Shown: positions 25,728-37,581, counted from the first letter of the stretch. The stretch: DNA of 64,000 bases from an uncultured Bacteroidia bacterium (GCA_937922655.1 CALAJH010000005.1:124001-188000); one strand, 5' to 3'. Program-made: numbers and translations. The notes: generated by a model not told the origin, from the sequence alone.

Positions 25728-26327
25728 ATGGACGACGGATTGCGGTTGACGATTCTTTTTCCCCAACAGCTCGAAGACCGAATGTTCATGCGCGATTTTT
25801 ACACGAACGTCGGGCCGTATTTTCAAGGGAAAAAAGGACTGGTGTTGCACGGCGGAAACGACAAAACCGTCTCGGCATTGGGACTGTCGAGCAAAAAAAT
25901 CGCCGCCGGATTATCGGAGGAGATGATAACGAACGTGGCGTTTTCGGGTTTTCAAAGAAATTTGATTTCCCTCAAAGCCGACGGTCCCGAAATTCGCACC
26001 TCCGTTCTCAGAGAACTTTACAAAACCGTCAACGTCGTCGTTTTGAACACCCTTGCGGTCGGGGAAAAATACCTCGAAGCCGACGCGGATTTTATCGCCG
26101 CGGTGATTCCGCAGTTGGAAGAGGAATTTGGTTCGGTACAAACCTTGCTTTTTCCGCACAATCCCTTGTCCGCCCTAGGCGGAACGCAACCCGTAACGCT
26201 CAACGGTCCTGCGGACTGCCGACGTTGGTTGGAACTTTTTCCCGAGGAAAGCGAAGTATTGGGCGTTGCCGAACGCGCACTGCCCTGTGTCGTTTGCCAA
26301 CCTCAAAAACTGCGTCAAGTGCGCTAA
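25728..26327 (+). CDS. conserved-looking protein of unknown function
   Basis: 199 residues from the ATG at 25728 (a TTG at 25719 is in frame). I do not recognise the family. Visible features are GKKGLVLHGGNDKTVSALGLSSKKIAAGLSEEM, faintly like the GG loop of amino-acid kinases such as acetylglutamate kinase, and NVVVLNTLAVGEKYLEADADFIAAVIPQLEEEFG. There is no signal peptide, membrane helix or known catalytic motif; one cysteine pair (LPCVVC) lies near the C-terminus. Codon use matches the neighbours. It sits directly after the ettA terminator and may depend on read-through, as no clear -7 element of its own is visible. Confidence 0.6.
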   Translation: MDDGLRLTILFPQQLEDRMFMRDFYTNVGPYFQGKKGLVLHGGNDKTVSALGLSSKKIAAGLSEEMITNVAFSGFQRNLISLKADGPEIRTSVLRELYKTVNVVVLNTLAVGEKYLEADADFIAAVIPQLEEEFGSVQTLLFPHNPLSALGGTQPVTLNGPADCRRWLELFPEESEVLGVAERALPCVVCQPQKLRQVR

Positions 26328-26462
26328 GCTTCGGTTGTTCGGGGCAAAAGGCAACGGCACGTACGGGGCGAGTGCTTGGCACGCCCGATATCCATTCGGT
26401 ACGAATCGTTTTCGGCGGGAAACGGGTGGATTTTTTTTAACGCCGCGTTTGCGGTCTTTTGT

Positions 26463-26470
26463 TAGCTTTG
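26463..26470 (+). promoter_or_regulatory. -7 element of bshB1
   Basis: TAGCTTTG, 9 bp before the bshB1 ATG at 26480, implying a very short leader. A TTTG lies at 26448-26451, closer than usual. Confidence 0.5.
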
Positions 26471-26479
26471 CCGTTTGAA

Positions 26480-27199
26480 ATGGAAAAAATAGCGGTATTG
26501 GCATTCGGGGCACACCCGGACGACGTGGAAATCGGTTGCGGGGGTACGCTAATTAAAATGCGGACGCGGGGCACGGCGGTGGCCGACCTCACGCGCGGCG
26601 AACTCGGTACGCGCGGCACCGCCGAAACCCGACAAAACGAGGCCCATGCCGCCGCCCAAATTTTGGGCCTTGCCAAAAGAATCAATCTTGGTTTCCGCGA
26701 CGGATTTTTTGAAAACGACGAAACGCACCGGCTTGCCGTCGTGCGCGTCATTCGTCAAATTCGCCCCGAAATCGTACTTTGCAACGCTCCCAGCGACCGC
26801 CATCCCGACCACGGCCGCGCCTATCAGCTTGTGCGCGACGCCGCCTTTCTCGCGGGGCTTGTCAAAATCGAAACCTACGACCCTCTCGGCCGCGCCCAAG
26901 AACCCCATCGTCCCCGCAAAATTGTCGCCTACATCCAAGACCAATGGATAACGCCGAGTTTTGTCGTGGACATCGGGCCGTATTGGGATGCCAAAATCGC
27001 GGCCATCGAAGCCTACCGCACCCAGTTCTACGTCGGAGAAAACACAGACGAACCCGAAACCTACATATCCACCCCGCTTTATCGCAAACGCATCGAGGCC
27101 CGGGCCCGCGCCATGGGACACTTCATCGGCGTCGAATACGGCGAGGGTTTTTATTTGCCCGAACCCATAAAACTCGACTGTCTTCTGGATTTGACCTAA
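26480..27199 (+). CDS. bshB1: bacillithiol biosynthesis deacetylase BshB1
   Basis: 239 residues. A PIG-L/LmbE-fold zinc deacetylase that removes the acetyl group from GlcNAc-malate, the second step of bacillithiol synthesis. Zinc ligands are in AFGAHPDDVEIGCGGT (residues ~6-21) and the third histidine in APSDRHPDHGRA; TRGELGTRGTAETRQNEA is a BshB1 signature. The genes for the first and last steps (bshA, bshC) are not in the window. The stop overlaps that of gmk by 4 bp in a tail-to-tail arrangement. Confidence 0.94.
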   Translation: MEKIAVLAFGAHPDDVEIGCGGTLIKMRTRGTAVADLTRGELGTRGTAETRQNEAHAAAQILGLAKRINLGFRDGFFENDETHRLAVVRVIRQIRPEIVLCNAPSDRHPDHGRAYQLVRDAAFLAGLVKIETYDPLGRAQEPHRPRKIVAYIQDQWITPSFVVDIGPYWDAKIAAIEAYRTQFYVGENTDEPETYISTPLYRKRIEARARAMGHFIGVEYGEGFYLPEPIKLDCLLDLT

Positions 27200-27762
27200 T
27201 TTTTGCCGACAAAACGCTCGACCGTCGGCACGATTTCTTCAACGGCGCGTTTAAGGTCGTCGTTGACGACCCGCACGGGGAAAAAATCGGATTCTTGGAG
27301 TTCGAGGTCGGCTTTGGCAAGACGTTTGGCCAAATCGTGGGGGGTGTTTTGCGCCCGGGCACGCAGGCGTTTTTCCAACTCTTGCTTTGAGGGCGGCAAA
27401 ATGAAAATGGCCAGTGCGTCGAATTCGGCGCTTAAACGCTTGGCGCCTTGCACATCCACGTCGAAAAGCGGAACCCCGCCCTCGCCTATAATGCGCTCGA
27501 TTTCCCTGCGAAGCGTACCGTAACGCAAGCCCGGATACACCTCCTCCCATTCGACGAAGGCCCCGGCGACAATTTGTTCCTCAAACGCTTCGGGCGTTAA
27601 AAAATAATAATCTTTTCCGTCGATTTCTCCGGGGCGGGGCGCACGCGTCGTGGCCGAGGTGGAAAATCGCAATATGGGAAAGCGCCGCATCAACTCCCGG
27701 CTTACCGTCGTTTTTCCCGAACCCGACGGCGCGGTCAGTATCACCGCCTTATTCTTGGCCAT
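27196..27762 (-). CDS. gmk: guanylate kinase
   Basis: 188 residues from the ATG at 27760-27762 (MAKNKAVILT); an upstream in-frame ATG at 27792 lies inside the preceding ccmD-like gene. It converts GMP and ATP to GDP and ADP. Seen: P-loop LTAPSGSGKTT, the GMP-binding arm STSATTRAPRPGEIDGKDYYF, EWEEVYPGLRYGT, the VPLFDVDVQGAK strand, and the lid arginines in RLRARAQNT. The start overlaps the end of the CcmD-like gene by 14 bp, which suggests translational coupling. Confidence 0.96.
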   Translation of the reverse strand: MAKNKAVILTAPSGSGKTTVSRELMRRFPILRFSTSATTRAPRPGEIDGKDYYFLTPEAFEEQIVAGAFVEWEEVYPGLRYGTLRREIERIIGEGGVPLFDVDVQGAKRLSAEFDALAIFILPPSKQELEKRLRARAQNTPHDLAKRLAKADLELQESDFFPVRVVNDDLKRAVEEIVPTVERFVGKN

Positions 27763-27916
27763 CTTTTTCCCAACGATTGATTTTTCTGTCAAGCCGCCAC
27801 AAATACAGCATCACCCCGCCCCAAACGATAAGGACGACGGCGAGAACGGCGTAAATTTTTTCGCTGCGAAAAAGAAGATGGTCGTTCGCTTGCAAAACAA
27901 GCGCGGAGAAAGACAT
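27749..27916 (-). CDS. CcmD-like small membrane protein
   Basis: 55 residues, read directly from the minus strand. A short N-terminus (MSFSALVLQANDHLLFRSEK) precedes one membrane helix (IYAVLAVVLIVWGGVMLYLW) and a basic tail, RLDRKINRWEKDG. Helix plus LWRLDRK-x-x-x tail is the pattern of CcmD-family proteins, which in cytochrome c maturation help release heme-loaded CcmE from CcmABC. No other ccm gene is in view, so the name is tentative. It overlaps gmk by 14 bp. Confidence 0.72.
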   Translation of the reverse strand: MSFSALVLQANDHLLFRSEKIYAVLAVVLIVWGGVMLYLWRLDRKINRWEKDGQE

Positions 27917-27927
27917 AGGCGGTAAAA

Positions 27928-29172
27928 TTAAGTTGCAAATTTACGAAAAAAAGCGGCGGCGGCCGCAACGGCCCATATCGGAACCAAAAGCGTAAAATAC
28001 GATGCATGGCCTGCCAATATCGCAAACGTCGCCGTCAGGGCGGTTGTCGCGCCCAAGACCCAAATTCGAACCGGCAAAATTTTGGTTTTCAGGCCCCGAA
28101 ACGCAAAAAACATCATCGCGACGTTGAGAAGTCCCGCCAAAATCATGCGAAAACGTCCGTTTTCGGGGGGAAAGAAAAAATAGAACACCCCCTCGGGAAA
28201 ACGGCGCAAGCCCTCGCGCCAATCCTTCAAGGCCAACTCCGCCAACGTCCGTTCGTCGTCAAGTTCGCGGGCGCCGTAATAGTCGATGGCCGGTTCGCGT
28301 CCCGTGGCTTGAAAAAACACCCGTTTTTCGAGCTCCTCTTCCCCCGTGAGGGCCGCTTTTTTCAACCAATATTGAATGCCCGCCCCCGTGGCCACGGGAA
28401 TAAAACGGTCGAAAACGATGTAATTTCTTATCGTCCACGGCGCGACGCACGCCAACGATACGACCAAGGCAAGCGCCGTCGCCCGCAAACGGCGTCGCAT
28501 CGCCGCACGAAAATCGGCCGCAACCGCCGCCAACGCCAAAGCAAGCAAAAGTATCATCGCGCCGTGGGTCAGCGTCGCCAAAGCCAAGGCACAACCCGTG
28601 CGTACGCCGTCGCCAAATCGATAACCCCGGGTCGTCCATCGGCAAAAGGCATACGTTGTCAGCGAAAAAACAAACAAGCCCGTGGGCATGAACGACGACG
28701 ACCTGACGACCGACAACAAAAACGGATGCACAACCAAAACCGTCCCCCACATTAAAACTTGGCGGCGGCGGGCGTCGCATATTTCCATCGCGCGAACGGA
28801 GAAATAAACCGTTCCCGCACCCAACAGCGCCGTCGCCAACATCCAGTACACGTACCAACGCTCGACCGACCAAGCGCAAACCACGGCCATCAACAACGGC
28901 GGAACGGGTGGACGATTGTGTACCGGCGGCCCCGAAGGACGATAGGCGTATCGGCCCGATTCCCAAAGCGTGCGCGCAATTTGAATGTGCCCGTCGGTAC
29001 CGGCGTACTCGCGGTAGGGTTCGCGCAAAGGCAAAAGTTCCCACGAACCGACGTAAAGATAAGCCGACGCCACCGCCCAACGCACCGCCGCCGCCGCAAA
29101 AAACAGCGGCCATGCAAGACTATTTGTATTCCGAGACGGTAATTTCGTAGGGCAGTTCGGAATTGACGTCAA
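27928..29172 (-). CDS. GT39-like polytopic membrane glycosyltransferase
   Basis: 414 residues with about 10 membrane segments. The first periplasmic loop has REPYREYAGTDGHIQIARTLWESGRYAYRPSG, with an acidic residue at the place where GT-C enzymes bind metal and donor, followed by NRPPVPPLLMA. Later motifs include TLTHGAMILLLALAL and APWTIRNYIVF, both common in dolichyl/undecaprenyl-phosphate-mannose-type transferases. Donor and acceptor are unknown. The ATG at 29172 overlaps the preceding lipoprotein gene by 53 bp, and I found no better in-frame start nearer the first membrane helix. Confidence 0.78.
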   Translation of the reverse strand: MTSIPNCPTKLPSRNTNSLAWPLFFAAAAVRWAVASAYLYVGSWELLPLREPYREYAGTDGHIQIARTLWESGRYAYRPSGPPVHNRPPVPPLLMAVVCAWSVERWYVYWMLATALLGAGTVYFSVRAMEICDARRRQVLMWGTVLVVHPFLLSVVRSSSFMPTGLFVFSLTTYAFCRWTTRGYRFGDGVRTGCALALATLTHGAMILLLALALAAVAADFRAAMRRRLRATALALVVSLACVAPWTIRNYIVFDRFIPVATGAGIQYWLKKAALTGEEELEKRVFFQATGREPAIDYYGARELDDERTLAELALKDWREGLRRFPEGVFYFFFPPENGRFRMILAGLLNVAMMFFAFRGLKTKILPVRIWVLGATTALTATFAILAGHASYFTLLVPIWAVAAAAAFFRKFAT

Positions 29173-29602
29173 AGTAATATTCGGCTTCGGCCGCTTGCTC
29201 GAAGTCGGCGAAATCTTTGCCCGGACCGACCTGCGTGGTCAAAATTTCGGAGTCGTTTTTATCGCGGGCGTTGTGCAAAATCAAAATAAATTCGCTGTTG
29301 TCTTTACCGCCGGCTTTTTTGACGTCCCATTCGACCTTCCATTCGCCGCCGCCGATTTTGAATTTGGGTGATTTTTGGCCTTTTTTTCCGGTAAAGGTGG
29401 CGACTTTTCGCCATTTGGGTTTGGCGGCGCGGGTAACGTCGGGTTCTTTGACGACGGGCTTGTTGTCGGCGGAAATTACGCCTTCGGCGGCGTCGCCTTC
29501 GACCGCCGCGTCCATTTGGCCTTCGGTACACGCCGCAACGGCCCACAACAAAGCAACGACCGTCACCGCCCCCGCCAGCCTGCGCAAGGTTTTGTTTATC
29601 AT
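29120..29602 (-). CDS. small lipoprotein of unknown function
   Basis: 160 residues: signal peptide with lipobox AVAAC (residues ~20-24), a charged alanine-rich spacer, then a beta-rich domain, KPKWRKVATFTGKKGQKSPKF to YEITVSEYK. The W-x-V-x-W-x-V strand (GEWKVEWDVKKAGG) and FILILHNARDKNDSEI resemble small exported domains seen in many lineages, but I cannot name a family. It lies upstream of, and overlaps, the glycosyltransferase gene by 53 bp, so the two are probably cotranscribed. Confidence 0.75.
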   Translation of the reverse strand: MINKTLRRLAGAVTVVALLWAVAACTEGQMDAAVEGDAAEGVISADNKPVVKEPDVTRAAKPKWRKVATFTGKKGQKSPKFKIGGGEWKVEWDVKKAGGKDNSEFILILHNARDKNDSEILTTQVGPGKDFADFEQAAEAEYYFDVNSELPYEITVSEYK

Positions 29603-29735
29603 GTTTTTCGTCGAATTAGATTACAAAAATAGGGCGGCAACGGGGTTTTCGCCCCCCCGCCGGACGCTTTTGTTTACACAAAATTTCCTTGGCCTATTCA
29701 CGTGGATTGTGGATTAGTTCGCAAATTTTCCGCCT

Positions 29736-29765
29736 AAAAAAAACGCCGCCTCGAAAAAGGCGGCG
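29736..29765 (-). terminator. rho-independent terminator of clpB
   Basis: CGCCGCCT (29744-29751) pairs with AGGCGGCG (29758-29765). On the minus strand the hairpin is followed by eight U residues (A run 29736-29743), 20 bp after the clpB stop. Confidence 0.92.
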
Positions 29766-29785
29766 CCAACAACGGTGATTGAGGT

Positions 29786-32392
<2,607 letters not shown>

Positions 32393-32813
32393 ATTTTTTT
32401 CCTTTTTCCATCAACGCCGCAAAACGAGCGCTAAACCGCATCGTATGACAAAATGCGCACGCGAAAACGCCGGCTTTTCCTCTCTCCCGACAAGCGATGC
32501 ATCCTTTCGTCGCAACGAACGACAAAACGCCGGGAAATTTTGACGCCAAAACTTTGAGCGCAGGGCAAAACTCTCGTTGGTTTTGTAACGACTTTGACGA
32601 ACGCCGATAAACGATGAATAAAACGCGCGCGCTTCGGCGCTTTCGCATCGTTTCCCGGCGGCGGGATACCCTTTCGAAGACTTTTCATCGCTATGCGTTT
32701 GGCGTCACCGAGGTTGCGAAAATCGACGAAAAGCCGGAAAATTGCGAATAAATCGTTTCAATATACGTATCGATGTCGCAAGCGACGGTGCGCCGGTCTT
32801 CGCACGCAACGGT
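32393..32813. other. 421-bp intergenic region upstream of clpB
   Basis: It separates the protease gene end and the clpB start, both on the minus strand. I see no -7 element of the usual kind and no clear heat-shock operator. An 85-codon minus-strand frame (32431-32688) is arginine- and proline-rich with no family features. No terminator hairpin was found after the protease gene. Confidence 0.4.
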
Positions 32814-35800
32814 TTACCGGCGTATTTCGATTTTATGGTCGCGGGGCCGGCCGCCCGAATCGAGGCGCAGGAGGTAAAGGCCGTTGGCGAGTTCGGGGGG
32901 AAGGCGCCATGCGTGGCGCGGTGCGGCGGCCGAGGCGTACGTCGCCACCCGTTCGCCCAAAACGTTGAAGAGTTCGGCGCGCAATTCCAACGGTGCGTCG
33001 AAATCCAAGTACAAAACGCCGTCCGTCGGGTTGGGGAAAAGCCGGATTGCCGAAAGGTTGTTTTCACGCCCAAGACCCGAAACAACGGTCAGTCGCAGGG
33101 TGTCGGCCGTCGAACAGATTTCCGAACCCGTGATTAACACGACGGCCGCCTCGCCGATTTGGTCAAAGGTGTAGGTAACGTAGCGGGTTTCGTATATCGC
33201 GCCGCCGCCGAAGTCCCACAAACGCCGCGTCGCGCCCTGCGTGCGGTCTTCAAATTCAATCGGCACGCCGACGCGCACCGTATCCCCGCCGCCGACCACC
33301 CCAAAGTCCGGGTCAAAATATTGGACGAATATTTGATATTGGCGGTCGTTGGTGCATCCGGCGGACGAAACCCCAACGACCGTGTACATCGTCGATTCGG
33401 TCGGGGAAACGACGATGCTTTGTCCCTGTTGCCAAAAACCGCCGGGGGCAAACCATTCGTACCCCGAACCGCCGAAAGCCTCCAAACGCACCGATTCCCC
33501 CCGGCATATCGCCGTGCGTTCCGAACCCACCGTGATTACGGGCAAAGGATGCACGACGATGTAGTTGTTCAGCGTTTGGGTGTCTTCGCCGTGAACGTTG
33601 GAAACCGTCAAACTTACGCTGTAAGTCCCCGGCGTGGGATACATCACACTAACGACGTTGCCCGTGGCCGAGGACGGACTGCCGCCGGGAAAGTTCCACA
33701 AATGGTTGGCGTTGCCGGCGTTGGGGCCGACGTTGGTAAAAACGACCGTACGCCCGACGCACACCTGCGTTTGCGACGCGCTGATTTGTGCCACGGGCGC
33801 CAACGGCGAGGCCGTCGTAACGTTGATATCGTCGATGTAAATGTTGTTGTTTTGGTTGGATTCCCCCGGATTGAAAGACGAAAATTTAACCAGCACCGTT
33901 TGCCCCATAAAATTTTGGAGAGAGGTGCGGAAACACGGCACTTCACTCGCATCGTTGCACCAGTCGTTTTCGTTTTGGGGAACGAAGGCTTGGGTCACGG
34001 CGGTGTTGGTGGCCAAAAAGTCGCCCGCCGCGTCGAAAAGCACGTGGGGAAAAGTGGCGCCGCAGTCGGTTGAAAGCCGGACGGTCAAACGGTCGGCATT
34101 GCCCGAGGGTCGCGGACGATACGCGTATTTAAACGACAAAAACGGTACGCCCGCCTCGCCCAAACGTATCGGGGGCGAAATCAATTCTTCGGACGTGTTC
34201 AATTGACTGTTGAGGAAATTGCGGGCGGCGCAGGAGCGCTTGCCCGGCGGATTGCCGCCAATGTTCGAACGGATTTCCCAACCAAACGAATTGTCGGGGT
34301 TGACGAGCGTCCAAGCGTTGGTTTGCAGGGAGTTGGACTCAAAATCTTCGCGAAACGGCAACTCCAACGCCCCGCCGGTGTAATGAACGGTAACGGTACG
34401 CGAGGAGACGCAACCTTCGGGTCCGGTTCCCGTAACGGTATAGACGGTGGTCTGATTGGGCGCGGCGGTAACGACCGCTCCGGTGGTGGCGCTTAATCCC
34501 GTTGCGGGGGCCCAAATGTAAGTGTCGGCGCCCGAGGCCGTCAAAACCACCGCCGTACCGCCGCAAACATAAGCTTCGGCGGGCAAAACGACGACGTCGG
34601 GATTGGGAAAAATTTGTACGGTAATGACGGCGGTGGCGGCGCATTGACCCGGCGCCCCCAAATAACCCGTAACGGTATAAGTCGTCGTTTGGGGGGGAGA
34701 AGCCGTAACGGCCGTGCCGACGGTGTTGCTCAATCCCGTCAAAGGCGCCCAACTGTAATAATCCGCGCCGGCGGCGGTAAGCGTCGTTCCCGCGCCGAAA
34801 CACAACGTATTGTCGCCCGCCGAAACGCTTACCTGCGCCCCCGAAACGACCGTGACATAATTTTCCACCGTTCTGGTGTTCGTACCGTTGGCGTCGGTTA
34901 CGGTCAAAGAAACGGCGTACGTGCCGGGGGTTGAATAGGTGACCGTGGGGTTGGCTTGGGTCGAAGACGAGGGTGTACCGCCCGTAAACGTCCAAAGATA
35001 GGTCGGTATCCCTACCGATGCCGAAGCGTTCTGAAACTCAACGGGTTGATTGACGCAAACGTGGGTGGCGTTGGCGGTAAAGTTGGCCACCGGCGCAGAG
35101 GCCGTACCCGTAATATTTATGTCGTCGATGTAAATGTTGTTGCCGTAGGCGTTGTAAGTTTCGAAGCGCGCCAAAATTTGGTTGCCGCAAAAGGGGGTAA
35201 GATCGACGCTGATGCACGCGCCGCATTGGGCGCAACCCGTGTTGTCGAAACACCAGTCGTTGGCCGTTGCGGGAACGAAGTTTTGGTTGGTGATAAAGCC
35301 CGTGGCAAAACCCGGTCCGCCCCCGTTGGTAAACACGCGTTGGAACGTCGCCCCGCAGTCCGTCGAAACGTAAATAATCAACGAATCGGAAAAATTTTGG
35401 CTGTATCGGCGATAAGCGTGGGACAAAGTCATCGTCGCCGAGGTGTAATTTTGCAAATTAATCGGCCGGGAAACGAGTCCGTCGCGTTGGCCTTGGGAGT
35501 TGTAATTGTAAAGATTGACGTAGGCCGAACGGTTGCCCGGCGGATTGCCGCCGACGTTCGAACGTATCGTCCATGTCGTAGCGTTGTCGGGGTTGTCAAT
35601 CGACCACGCGTTGGAGGCAAAGCTGTTGGACTCAAAATTTTCGGTAAAAGGCAGTCCGACGGCGGGGGGCATGACGGTGAAGGTCAGGCGTATGGTATCG
35701 TTAAAGGCGTATTGGTCTTGTTGGCCGTTGGGCGAGCCGGCGTAAACGGCCAAGGTGTGCTGGCCTACGGAAACCAAAATCGGGGGCAAATCGACGGCGG

Positions 35801-37361
35801 CGGTTTGGCCTTGCGGCACGTTGCCCGTAAAGGGGAGCGTGGCCCACGGCTCGTTGTCGATGCGGTAACCGACGACGGCGGAGGTCAGCGTGTTTTGGCC
35901 GTTGTTATAGATGCGCACGCGCGGGTTGAGGTTGCCCGTGCAAACGAAGGGGGGCGGCGAAACGACTTGACTAACGGCTACGTCGTAATCCAAGACCAGC
36001 GGCGGGGCGCAGGCGAGCGTGTTGCGGGCGTCGATGCGCCCCGCGCCCAACTGATTGACGTAATTGGGATTGATGCCGTTGATATTGACCGCGCCCGACT
36101 GTAAACAACTCAGTACTTCGGCGGGGGTAAGGTTGGGGTTGTAGGAAAGCAACAGGCCCGCCAAGCCCGCGACCAACGGACAGGCCATCGAGGTACCGCT
36201 TTGGTTGCCATAGGCGGTGTTGGAGCCGGCGAGCGTTGAACGGATGTTCACCCCGGGCGCCGATATGTCCACCCAACCGCCAAAGTTGGAAAAAGACGCC
36301 TTGCGGTCTTGGTTGTCGGTGGCGGCGACGGAAATGACGTTGGGAGAGTTGGCGGGGAAAAACTGGGTGGAGACGTTGTCGTTGCCGGCGGCGCCGACCA
36401 AAACGATGCCTTGGTTGTTGGCGAAGTTAAAGAGGTTGTTGCCAAAACTTCCCGGATTGCCCGTGCCGCCCCACGACATACTGATAACCCGCGCGCGGGC
36501 GGCGATGGCGTATTGCACGCCGTCGTAGCCCTCGTGAATGTACGGCCCGGGGTCGCTGTCGTAGGTGCATTTGACGGCGATGATGCGGATGTTGAAACCA
36601 ATCGAAGCGACGCCGATACCGTTGTTGGAGGCGGCGCCGGCAATACCCGCGCAGTGCGTGCCATGGGTAAAGACGGTGTTGGACACGCTGGCGGCGGGCG
36701 GATTGGGGTCGTTGTCGCCGGGCGATTGGGCGTTGGTTCCGGCCACGTCCCAGCCGTGGACGTCGTCGATGTAGCCGTTGGCGTCGTCGTCGACGCCGTT
36801 GCCCGGCACCTCAAGCGGATTGACCCATTTGACGGGGTCGAGGTCTTGGTGGGTGATGCGCACCGCGTCGTCGACGATGGCGACGGTAATCGCCGACGAA
36901 CCCGTGGACAAATCCCACGCCGCGGGCGCGTTGATGCGCGGCAAGTGCCACTGTTGGTTGTAAGTCGGGTCGTTGGGGACGAGCGCCTGCTTGAACAGCG
37001 GCGATTTTTCCGCCAATTCCACGTAACTCAACGATTCGATTTCTTTGAGGAACGCCTCTATAAGGTATTTTTGATGGAACTTTACTTTATAATAGCGTTG
37101 AAGGGTGGGGTCGGGAAGGATGGAGGCTTTGGACAGCTCGAAAATTTGATATTTTTCGGCCATACGCACCCACTCCGGGGCTTTGGCCAAGGCGGATTTG
37201 ACCTCGACGTTGTCCCACGGACGGACGGTCGGCAAGGCGTCTTTGTGGGAAGGAGCCACCCGAAAATATAAAAATCCGTCCCGATACTCTTCATAAACGG
37301 TTTGAGACCATGCAGGAGTCGAAATTAGCCACGCCCAAATGAGGTAAATTCCTTGTTTCAT
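32814..37361 (-). CDS. subtilisin-like serine protease with PKD modules and type A sorting domain
   Basis: 1515 residues. Signal peptide 1-20 (MKQGIYLIWAWLISTPAWSQ), a propeptide to ~135, then an S8 catalytic domain at ~140-445. The triad is Asp164 in AIVDDAV, His233 in FTHGTHCAGI and Ser391 in SGTSMACPL, with oxyanion Asn327 (GAAGNDN). Next are a CARDB-like domain (~460-570), two related jelly-roll modules that both begin LPF-x-E-(N/D)-FESNS, PKD-type domains, and short modules with Y-x-W motifs. It ends in a type A sorting domain (RLFPNPTDGVLYLDF to the end). It is probably exported by the type IX system and either anchored or released. All catalytic residues are present. Confidence 0.93.
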   Translation of the reverse strand: MKQGIYLIWAWLISTPAWSQTVYEEYRDGFLYFRVAPSHKDALPTVRPWDNVEVKSALAKAPEWVRMAEKYQIFELSKASILPDPTLQRYYKVKFHQKYLIEAFLKEIESLSYVELAEKSPLFKQALVPNDPTYNQQWHLPRINAPAAWDLSTGSSAITVAIVDDAVRITHQDLDPVKWVNPLEVPGNGVDDDANGYIDDVHGWDVAGTNAQSPGDNDPNPPAASVSNTVFTHGTHCAGIAGAASNNGIGVASIGFNIRIIAVKCTYDSDPGPYIHEGYDGVQYAIAARARVISMSWGGTGNPGSFGNNLFNFANNQGIVLVGAAGNDNVSTQFFPANSPNVISVAATDNQDRKASFSNFGGWVDISAPGVNIRSTLAGSNTAYGNQSGTSMACPLVAGLAGLLLSYNPNLTPAEVLSCLQSGAVNINGINPNYVNQLGAGRIDARNTLACAPPLVLDYDVAVSQVVSPPPFVCTGNLNPRVRIYNNGQNTLTSAVVGYRIDNEPWATLPFTGNVPQGQTAAVDLPPILVSVGQHTLAVYAGSPNGQQDQYAFNDTIRLTFTVMPPAVGLPFTENFESNSFASNAWSIDNPDNATTWTIRSNVGGNPPGNRSAYVNLYNYNSQGQRDGLVSRPINLQNYTSATMTLSHAYRRYSQNFSDSLIIYVSTDCGATFQRVFTNGGGPGFATGFITNQNFVPATANDWCFDNTGCAQCGACISVDLTPFCGNQILARFETYNAYGNNIYIDDINITGTASAPVANFTANATHVCVNQPVEFQNASASVGIPTYLWTFTGGTPSSSTQANPTVTYSTPGTYAVSLTVTDANGTNTRTVENYVTVVSGAQVSVSAGDNTLCFGAGTTLTAAGADYYSWAPLTGLSNTVGTAVTASPPQTTTYTVTGYLGAPGQCAATAVITVQIFPNPDVVVLPAEAYVCGGTAVVLTASGADTYIWAPATGLSATTGAVVTAAPNQTTVYTVTGTGPEGCVSSRTVTVHYTGGALELPFREDFESNSLQTNAWTLVNPDNSFGWEIRSNIGGNPPGKRSCAARNFLNSQLNTSEELISPPIRLGEAGVPFLSFKYAYRPRPSGNADRLTVRLSTDCGATFPHVLFDAAGDFLATNTAVTQAFVPQNENDWCNDASEVPCFRTSLQNFMGQTVLVKFSSFNPGESNQNNNIYIDDINVTTASPLAPVAQISASQTQVCVGRTVVFTNVGPNAGNANHLWNFPGGSPSSATGNVVSVMYPTPGTYSVSLTVSNVHGEDTQTLNNYIVVHPLPVITVGSERTAICRGESVRLEAFGGSGYEWFAPGGFWQQGQSIVVSPTESTMYTVVGVSSAGCTNDRQYQIFVQYFDPDFGVVGGGDTVRVGVPIEFEDRTQGATRRLWDFGGGAIYETRYVTYTFDQIGEAAVVLITGSEICSTADTLRLTVVSGLGRENNLSAIRLFPNPTDGVLYLDFDAPLELRAELFNVLGERVATYASAAAPRHAWRLPPELANGLYLLRLDSGGRPRDHKIEIRR

Positions 37362-37555
37362 GTCGTTTTTTGAAATGGAATGCTAAGATAACAACAATTT
37401 GTTGAAACAAAAAATTACTGCTTAGTTGGCGGAATTTTTAGAATATTTGCAAACCCAACGTCAAGAAACGTTTTAATACAAAACCGAAAAACAAGAGCCG
37501 CAACAAAATAGCGCCGTGCATGCGGCCGGCGGCGCAAAGACAAATACGTTCTTTA

Positions 37556-37581
37556 AACGTTCGTTCAAAAGAACGAACGTT
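37556..37581. repeat. perfect inverted repeat, 11-bp arms
   Basis: AACGTTCGTTC (37556-37566) and GAACGAACGTT (37571-37581) around AAAA. There is no U-rich tail, so it looks more like an operator or structured DNA site than a terminator. Confidence 0.85.

Noticed and set aside
32431-32688. 85-codon minus-strand frame upstream of clpB
   Set aside because: Arg/Pro-rich composition typical of random frames in GC-rich spacer.
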